A stretch of 64,000 nucleotides of DNA from Diplolepis rosae (Eukaryota > Arthropoda > Insecta > Hymenoptera > Diplolepididae): contig JAPYXD010000677.1 of assembly GCA_030998225.1 (NCBI GenBank), positions 13,639,501 to 13,703,500 on the forward strand. Reading direction: 5' to 3'. Each line of letters opens with the position of its first letter. Position 1 is the first letter of the stretch. Positions 61,201 to 64,000 of the stretch are shown one piece after another. The position numbers and the translations under genes are program-made. The notes under the pieces were generated by a model that was not told where the DNA came from, searched no databases, and saw only the letters and a program-made list of their open reading frames with translations.

Positions 61201-63614
61201 AATTTATGAAAAAATCAAAAATTTCAATACTGGTTTCTGATAAATCACATAAATTTCTACTAATTATCTCCATAACATTTTCCAATTAAACTACAATTGG
61301 GAAAGTTACAGAATTTTAAAACTTGAAAAAAGTCAATATCTAAATTCAATTTTTCAGTTAAATTATACAAAATATGAAAAACAGTTAGGATACAAAATTG
61401 TTTTCTACATAAAGATCTACAAGTTTGAATCGCAACATTTTTTCATAAGATGTATATTTTTCTTTTTAATTTAAAAAAGTACTATTGAAAATCGAAAATT
61501 CAATTTTTTAACAATAATATGTGAAATACGAAAATCCTAAGTTTTAAAAATTGTTTGTTCCAACAAGATCTACCAATTCTTTCTGGCATAGTTTCTAATA
61601 AGACGTATCTTTTTAATTCTAATTTCAAAAAATACGATTAAAATAAAAGAATTTTATTATTTAAACTAAATATGTGACATGCGAAAAAAACGTCAAAACG
61701 AAAATTTATTTGCCTAAATGAGATCTACAAATTCACAGTAGGACATTTTTTGATAAGATGTAAATTTTACGTTTTGGTTTTAAATATTGAAAATCCAATA
61801 TTTAATTTTTTAACAGTCTACGAATTTTTTCCTCAGATATTTGAAAGATAAATTTTTTTTAACCTTGTAAATTATTAGAAGATTACAGAAACGTATACAG
61901 AAAATCGAGCGCGAAGCGCGAGTGTCATGATGAGAATGTGTTCCTTGAGGCTGATAGAGTCTTAAGTAAATTGAATTTCCTTTTTCATTTAAAATAAAAA
62001 ATTTTAATAATTTTGTAAAAATTTAATTCACATCTACAATACCCGTGTGGAAATTGAACTCGGGAACTGATCGGGATCCGGACGGATAGCCCTAGTTGTA
62101 ACCGGGAACCGGTCGGGCTATCCGACCAGGAACCCGCCAGAAACGTCACGCTAGTTTGGTTATGTTCCCGACTTGAAGGCTGGTCGGGAACCGGTTGGGC
62201 TACCCGGCCCTTTTCTGGCTGTTTTTTAGGGGGGTTCTTAGTAGCATTAAAATTTGTTTGGAAATTATTATAGGATGGATAATAAGTAGTAATTACTACA
62301 AATTATTTTTGAATAAAGTCATTAATATACTTTTTAATCGCAGTAATAATTTTAAATTACAATTCAGTGTCAGTTTCACTTTCTTCTTGACTAAGATAAG
62401 TAAACGAAGACAAAAGAAAACAAACCCGAACACATGCTCTTAAGGAAAACTACTGCATAACATCTTTGAAAATTTAAAAAAATTTTTAAACATCATATAG
62501 GTTCACCCTGACGAAAGTTCTAGATTGAAATTCAATCCGAATCAATCCGCACTATTCCGAGCCATTCCGGAATCTGATTCCGAACTAAACCAAGTTATTC
62601 CGAATGACTCGAAAGCAAATTTTCAATTCGAAGCAACCCGAAGTCAATTCAAAATCAATCCGAATAAATCCGGTCAATTTATATAAATATATTATATTAT
62701 ATTTTTATTATACTATATATATTATTATATATTATATTTATATATTATAAAATCCATTTTCATTTCATTTATAAATGCATTTCATTTATCAATATTATAA
62801 ATCAATCAATCCGGATCCATCGGATTGAAAGTTTGGACTGATTCGGATTGTTTGGATTTATTCCGATTAAGAGGTCGGATTTATTTTAAATGGGCCTCTG
62901 ATTAATACGGATTGAAACTGGCTTCAAATTTATTTGGAATAACTCGGATTGGTTCAGAAACATATTTCTGAATGGGTTGCATTGGTTTGGAGTAAATTTC
63001 CAATCCGAGACTTTCGCCAAGGTACTTGACTAGTGCCCGACTAGTTCCCGGTCAGTTTCTGACAATGAACTTCATCCTGGGTTGATTCTGCCAGTTCCCG
63101 ACATGACTCAGTCTGGTCACGAGTCAACCCGGCCGGTTCCCAACCAGTTCCCGGCCATGCAATACAGACCGAGTTTGCCCGGCAGGGATCCGGCCAGAAA
63201 CCTTGTTGTAATGGGGCTAACCGGGGCAATTTCCACACGGGTATTATAAAATTGATTTGAAATTCAGTATAAAATTTCAAGAAATAAACTTATATGTAAG
63301 TGAAGAATATAAGACCGAGCGCGAAGCGTGAGATCCAAACAGAACGGAGCGCGATGTTCAAATATATCGGAGCGCGAAGCGCGATGATCGAATCACGCTC
63401 CCTAGGCGCGCTCAAACTTGCGAGCGATGAGAATGTGCTCTTTATTTTTGTGTTAATTTTACTAACCGCTTTGATGTCATCTAGGATAATCCCATGAATA
63501 GGTCTAGCTTGAACTGAAGATGGTCTTCCTGCTGGTGGAATTGTCATTGCTGCAGATGCTGGAGCAACTTTCCTCGTGTTTTCCTTTTCTTTTTCCTCCT
63601 TTGTTACTGATCTA
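34288..63614 (-). CDS. Ser/Pro/Lys-rich scaffold-like protein, 5' end outside window
   Basis: Nine exons with consistent phases span 29 kb: 63477-63614 (start uncertain by 3 bp), 60562-60637, 60262-60482, 58759-58837, 56283-56438, 47493-47831, 39032-39295, 35707-35972 and 34288-34623. Together they give about 625 residues without a stop until TAG at 34288-34290. The order is: basic/KEKE-rich start (VTKEEKEKENTRK), a compact charged block (AIARARRDFLIRHHLDRTTG), a long Ser-Pro and Arg-rich stretch with many SP sites (RMKSSPKNSPRTGRSQS), a Lys/Glu-rich stretch (EKEKESKDKDKDLREK), an Ala/His/Thr-rich exon, then SPEPVNWTVPLDTGKTFTV, and a C-terminus with VLEMARNRFDKFWGKGPEN. The last two look like real conserved motifs. 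No enzyme fold is visible. I do not recognise the family; a cytoskeletal or signalling adaptor is a guess. Introns of 8-9 kb are filled with mobile DNA. Confidence 0.8.
34838..35475. mobile_element. Relic element carrying a THAP-like zinc-finger fragment
   Basis: Inverted segments TGACGTCATATCGTTGTG (about 34841) and CACAACGATGTGACGTCA (about 35458) bracket this piece of the last intron of the scaffold gene. Between them the minus-strand frame 35220-35411 reads MSKKLAYKWCFIDGCHNS, with KIFVPVPVNPIVRNKW after it. That fits the N-terminal half of a THAP domain (C-x4-C, then the FxxP and W positions), which occurs in P-element transposases and related proteins. The frame ends soon after, so it is a fragment. 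On the plus strand, a short frame begins MPPKVDSGFVKADSGNHPK at about 34929 and ends within 40 codons; it is unrecognised. Confidence 0.55.
36569..37499 (+). mobile_element. Internally deleted mariner element
   Basis: A 931-bp element with terminal inverted repeats CTGYGGGCAAAAACTAAGG and TA on both sides (36567-36568 and 37500-37501), the mariner target duplication. The transposase N-terminus is readable from 36771 (helix-turn-helix part, MSEFVEQKSAIKFCLRNEIS, then LEHPGRPSTS) up to a TAG at 37029. The C-terminal part resumes in another frame, with the second catalytic Asp in HYDNAPSHTA and the third in PYSPDLAPCDFWLF. The middle, including the first catalytic Asp, is missing. It is a dead, probably non-autonomous copy in an intron of the scaffold gene. 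Confidence 0.93.
37880..38830. repeat. Minisatellite with alternating two-unit structure
   Basis: GATAGATGGGGAT-type anchors recur at about 37961, 38136, 38318, 38494, 38676 and 38769. Spacings alternate (about 175 and 182 bp), then 93 bp. Two unit types alternate: one with ATTCATATAAGTTGGGATTA and GCCTRCATGTGGATTAATAT, the other with AGACATATAAATGAGTATTA and GCTTGCATGCCGATCGATAT. The true period is therefore a dimer of about 357 bp, present a little over two times. Frames on the minus strand through it are by-products. Confidence 0.85.
39497..39856. mobile_element. Fold-back element, AAGGCCATG/CACGTGAC family, copy 1
   Basis: About 360 bp. Left end AAGGCCATGAATCAGCTAGA then CACGTGACCAAATT, mirrored at the right by AATTTAGTCACGTGG and GATCCATGGCCTT. 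Arms are imperfect complements along most of their length. Other members or partial members lie at 44090-44280, 44693-44778 and 59832-60195. Confidence 0.8.
39857..40190. mobile_element. Second fold-back element abutting the first
   Basis: Directly after copy 1, AAGGCCATATATTACC with CTACCTTACCGACAC is mirrored by GTGCCGGTAAGGTAG and CATGCCTGGCCT. Both elements share the AAGGCCAT end but differ inside. The right half of this second one recurs at about 47100-47220 beyond a 2.2-kb insertion, so the pair may be one composite element. Confidence 0.7.
40575..40640. repeat. Purine-rich GATA/GACA/GAGA microsatellite
   Basis: Imperfect run of GATA, GACA and GAGA tetramers (ATAGACAGACAGAGAGAGAC at the end). 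The reading frames across it are low-complexity. Confidence 0.75.
40795..40985. repeat. Dispersed repeat with CGTGTTGCACACG core
   Basis: Contains GAGCAAAGCGAGG, CCCGTGTTGCACACGATT and two inverted copies of a TTTTCTACTAGCGGG segment (about 40897 and 40964). The CACACGAT core followed by T-rich sequence and an AGCG segment recurs in the HPS5 intron near 22944. Confidence 0.6.
41393..41943. mobile_element. Full-length fold-back MITE (CTTAAGGGGATCCGC ends)
   Basis: A 551-bp near-palindrome. The termini CTTAAGGGGATCCGC and GCGGATCCCCTTAAG are perfect complements, and inner blocks also pair, for example TCCAGCACCTTCATG near 41513 with CATGAAGGTGCTGGA near 41816. No coding capacity. Confidence 0.88.
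43715..44030. mobile_element. Fold-back element, GGAGGAAAGAA family, copy 1
   Basis: TTTCTTAAAATAAACGATCA and AGGAGGAAAGAAAAAT on the left pair with the matching complements on the right (about 43870-43910). It is followed by TTTTGTTTGGATGTTGAG and GATACAGGTTCGAATCTAG. Related copies are at about 49225-49795 and 50940-51145. Confidence 0.7.
44265..44560. mobile_element. Fold-back element relic
   Basis: CCAGATTCCTACTTTACCAG then CATTTCACTTTGTGTTAC pairs with GAGGTTACACAGACTG and CCGGTAAAGTAGGAATCTA near 44505-44550. The left end AAGGCCATGGGCCAAC puts it in the AAGGCCAT family. Confidence 0.6.
44779..46980. mobile_element. Large 2.2-kb fold-back element
   Basis: Ends are inverted: AAAGGGCATAGCCGGGTTTC left, and the complement of AAAGGGAATAGCCGGGTTTC right. 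The arms stay complementary for hundreds of bases (for example GGAAGGGGTTGGGCAAGAG with CTCTTGCCCAACCCCTTCC, and GGTGTGGACGGGGGTAAA with its mirror). Inner blocks near 45812-45845 and 46006-46040 also pair. The left arm carries a 303-bp MITE that the right arm lacks; the right arm has about 240 bp extra near 46080-46320. No recognisable coding sequence. Confidence 0.88.
45246..45548. mobile_element. Nested MITE with CACGCAGA ends
   Basis: A 303-bp near-palindrome, CACGCAGAGAAAAGATCAGT to TCTATTTTCTGCGTG, flanked by CA on both sides. The homologous point in the opposite arm (about 46520) reads without it, giving an empty site with a single CA. Inner blocks such as AAAATTTACAGGAAGTTCGG pair with their complements. 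Confidence 0.9.
48026..48386. mobile_element. MITE, TGGCGAAAGT/ATCCGA family, copy 1
   Basis: Ends TGGCGAAAGTATCGGATAGG and CCTATCCGATACTTTCGCG. The interior is a mirror-symmetric chain of short ATCCGA / TCGGAT words. Related copies are at 55886-56129 and 62507-63022. Confidence 0.8.
48418..48791. repeat. Near-perfect 370-bp palindrome
   Basis: Arms of about 180 bp are almost identical in reverse complement, meeting near 48603 around a few unpaired bases between GTCCTGC and GCAGGAC. Each arm itself holds about two tandem units of roughly 56 bp (compare AGCGGTAAAGTGAAACAAAA with AGCGGTAGAGCGAAACGATA). The frames MSGRAKRYKVGGKERLG occur identically on both strands because of the symmetry, so they are not evidence of a gene. 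Confidence 0.92.
48950..50348. mobile_element. 1.4-kb fold-back element with inner insertions
   Basis: TATACTCACTTTGTTTTTGT at the left pairs with CAAAAACAAAGAGAGTATA at the right; pairing continues through AATTATGAATAACTTTAAAG and its mirror near 50140. The GGAGGAAAGAA-family fold-back (about 49225-49795) lies inside it, with a further insertion (49363-49572). A separate hairpin lies at 49841-50045 (AGATTCTGAAGCGCTCTAAA with its mirror). Confidence 0.8.
49363..49572. mobile_element. Nested MITE with TCTTTATTAC ends
   Basis: 210 bp bounded by TCTTTTGTCTTTATTAC and GTAATAAAGACGAAAGA; also ACAACCATTTACTT pairs with AAATGGTTGTGGG. It contains CCGACGTTTCGGTACTCTTC. It splits the AAAAGAAGGC region of the surrounding fold-back element. 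Confidence 0.75.
50940..51145. mobile_element. Fold-back element, GGAGGAAAGAA family, copy 3
   Basis: AAAAAAGGAGGAAAGAATAA and AAGGCAACTATC pair with TTCCTCCTTTTTTTCG. It is followed by TTTGTTTGGATTGAACGTTG, as in the other two copies. Confidence 0.6.
52270..52617. mobile_element. Nested MITE with CACGGAGAAAAAAA ends
   Basis: A 348-bp near-palindrome starting CACGGAGAAAAAAAACTGTT and ending TTTTTTTTTCTCCGTG, flanked by TT on both sides. The right arm of the host fold-back (about 53422) has the uninterrupted site with one TT. Inner words such as AACAGATGAACCTGTAAAAT pair with their mirrors. Confidence 0.92.
52740..52920 (+). repeat. Degenerate CACTATTTCAAATAGTG word array
   Basis: About ten irregular repeats of TTCACTAATT and (A/G)ATAGTG, each nearly self-complementary, spaced 17-21 bp. 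It forms the loop region of the fold-back element. Confidence 0.65.
53498..55450. mobile_element. 1.95-kb fold-back element
   Basis: Left TATATATGGCGTGTTCCATG pairs with the right CATGGAACACGCCATATATA. Arms of about 650 bp are close complements (for example GATCTTCGATCGACGGTGTC with its mirror near 54948-54967). The right arm has about 58 extra bases near 55008-55070. Matching frames in both arms (53614-53958 plus; 55096-55335 minus) result from the symmetry. Confidence 0.9.
55886..56129. mobile_element. MITE, TGGCGAAAGT/ATCCGA family, copy 2
   Basis: Ends CTGGCGAAAGTTTCGGATTG and AACTTTCGCCAAGG. The interior is rich in ATCCGA / TCGGAT words in mirror order. It lies 150 bp from exon 5 (56283-56438) of the scaffold gene. 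Confidence 0.8.
57556..57653. repeat. 98-bp palindrome
   Basis: GATAATAATTTTACCTATTT with TATTATACTTAATTAATTAA is mirrored after a short loop. Arms of about 40 bp are nearly perfect. Confidence 0.85.
57864..58233. mobile_element. MITE built of TTTGATTCAAA words
   Basis: Ends CGCACTCAGAAAAAATATTT and the complement of CGCAATGAGAAAAAAGATTT. The inside is a mirror-symmetric series of TTTGATTCAAA / TTTGAATCAAA words. A related but less complete sequence lies at about 50440-50750, ending TTTTTTCTGGGTGTAGG. Confidence 0.8.
59188..59672. mobile_element. Fold-back element
   Basis: AAAAAACATTATTTTTTATA left pairs with TATAAAAAACATTATTTTTT read on the other strand at the right; the centre pairs AGAATATTCTCTACAACTCT with AGAGTTGTAGAGAATATTAT. 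About 485 bp, no coding. Confidence 0.75.
59832..60195. mobile_element. Fold-back element, AAGGCCAT/CACGTGAC family, copy
   Basis: AAGGCCATAGATCAATCGTA then CACGTGACTAAATT, mirrored by AATTTGGTCACGTGATC and GGGATCTGGCCTT. It lies 70 bp from exon 3 (60262-60482) of the scaffold gene. Confidence 0.78.
60785..61039. mobile_element. hAT-type MITE with 8-bp target duplication
   Basis: A 255-bp element with ends CAGGGCCGCATTTACC and (complement) CAGGGGCGAATTTACAC, flanked on both sides by GTTTTTAC (60777-60784 and 61040-61047). A perfect 8-bp duplication and CAGGGGCG termini fit the hAT superfamily. The inner words CACTGGGCA and TGGGCAG also pair imperfectly. Confidence 0.88.
61380..61830 (+). repeat. 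Degenerate tandem repeat, period about 155 bp
   Basis: ARGATCTACMA anchors recur at about 61412, 61564 and 61720, each followed by a ...TTTTTYATAAGAYGTA... segment and then a T-rich and AAATACGAAAA-like segment. Three copies are clear; sequence from 61180 may be an older fourth. Confidence 0.65.
62037..63246. mobile_element. GC-richer TIR element with CGGGAACCGG words
   Basis: Ends AATACCCGTGTGGAAATTG and CAATTTCCACACGGGTATT. Near both ends are many copies of CGGGAACCGG / CCGGTTCCC words, giving an unusually GC-rich patch for this locus. It is split by the ATCCGA-family MITE at 62507-63022. No transposase seen. Confidence 0.82.
62507..63022. mobile_element. MITE, TGGCGAAAGT/ATCCGA family, copy 3 (nested)
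   Basis: Ends CCTGACGAAAGTTCTAGATT and CCGAGACTTTCGCCAAGG; interior of ATCCGA / TCGGAT words around an AT-rich TATA loop (about 62680-62760). Inserted inside the GC-richer element at 62037-63246. Confidence 0.8.
63312..63430. repeat. CGAGCGCGAAGCGCGAT short repeats
   Basis: GAGCGCGAAGCGYGA occurs three times (about 63318, 63344, 63370), then CGCGCTCAAACTTGCGAGCGATGAGAATGTG. A single matching unit with the same GATGAGAATGTG tail lies at 61908-61943, left of the TIR element at 62037-63246. Confidence 0.7.
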
Positions 63615-64000
63615 CTACATTCAACAAAAAAATATAATTCAATTGGATACCAAAATTATATTTATATATTGAATGCAAGAAAAAACGAACAACTACGAGA
63701 GAACCCTTGTGAAGTTATAGTTATTCTGTGGTTCTATAAAATCCTGCACATTTAAAAATTTATTAACTTCAGCAAAATACTTCCTCTATGAATCTGCCTA
63801 CAAATGACAGGAAATATAATTAAAGACTATTATTCCCAATTTAACTTATTATGTTTTCACGCATAGCCTTTTTGGGCTTTTAACTACCATCGTGTATTTT
63901 CTTTATAGTTTAAGTTATCTAGGAAATATGATGTATGTGTTAGTGACTGATATTGAGAATTGATGATTTACTAGCCTGGCAAGTGAAAGTGCGTTGAGAG

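Overview
This is a stretch of AT-rich insect nuclear DNA. The genes have introns with GT-AG ends, some only about 50-80 bp, and animal-specific families are present. Gene style and repeat load suggest a hymenopteran such as a parasitoid wasp, but that is an inference. Nothing here is bacterial or viral, and there is no operon logic: the neighbours are unrelated housekeeping genes. All exon models were built by eye from splice sites, reading phase and remembered protein families.

The left half (about 1-29 kb) is gene-dense. In order: an unidentified plus-strand ORF that may be a last exon (about 284-863); a six-exon SAXO axonemal microtubule stabiliser (minus, 3392-6197) with decayed copies of its 5' end upstream; type II phosphatidylinositol 4-kinase (minus, six exons, 8166-11741); EXD2 exonuclease (plus, seven exons, 13052-16219); PAM16/Magmas (minus, 17156-17539), head to head with a DUS4L-type tRNA-dihydrouridine synthase (plus, 18174-19432); HPS5 (plus, nine exons, 21631-24936), which seems to lack its C-terminal half; and a galactokinase-like gene (minus, 27348 to about 29008) whose active-site residues are replaced.

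The stretch 29.0-34.3 kb has no recognisable gene. From 34.3 kb to the right edge the window is dominated by one long minus-strand gene. Nine exons with matching phases (34288-63614, 5' end outside the window) encode a Ser/Pro/Lys-rich, probably disordered scaffold-like protein that I do not recognise.

The introns of that gene are packed with mobile DNA: a deleted mariner (36569-37499), a two-unit satellite (about 37880-38830), a hAT-type MITE with a perfect 8-bp target duplication (60785-61039), and many fold-back elements, several nested inside one another. In two cases the uninterrupted opposite arm of a palindrome serves as an internal empty-site control for a younger insertion. A terminal-inverted-repeat element at 25.73-26.91 kb carries a small basic-protein gene that does not look like a transposase; with the galactokinase-like gene, it is the most novel coding content here.
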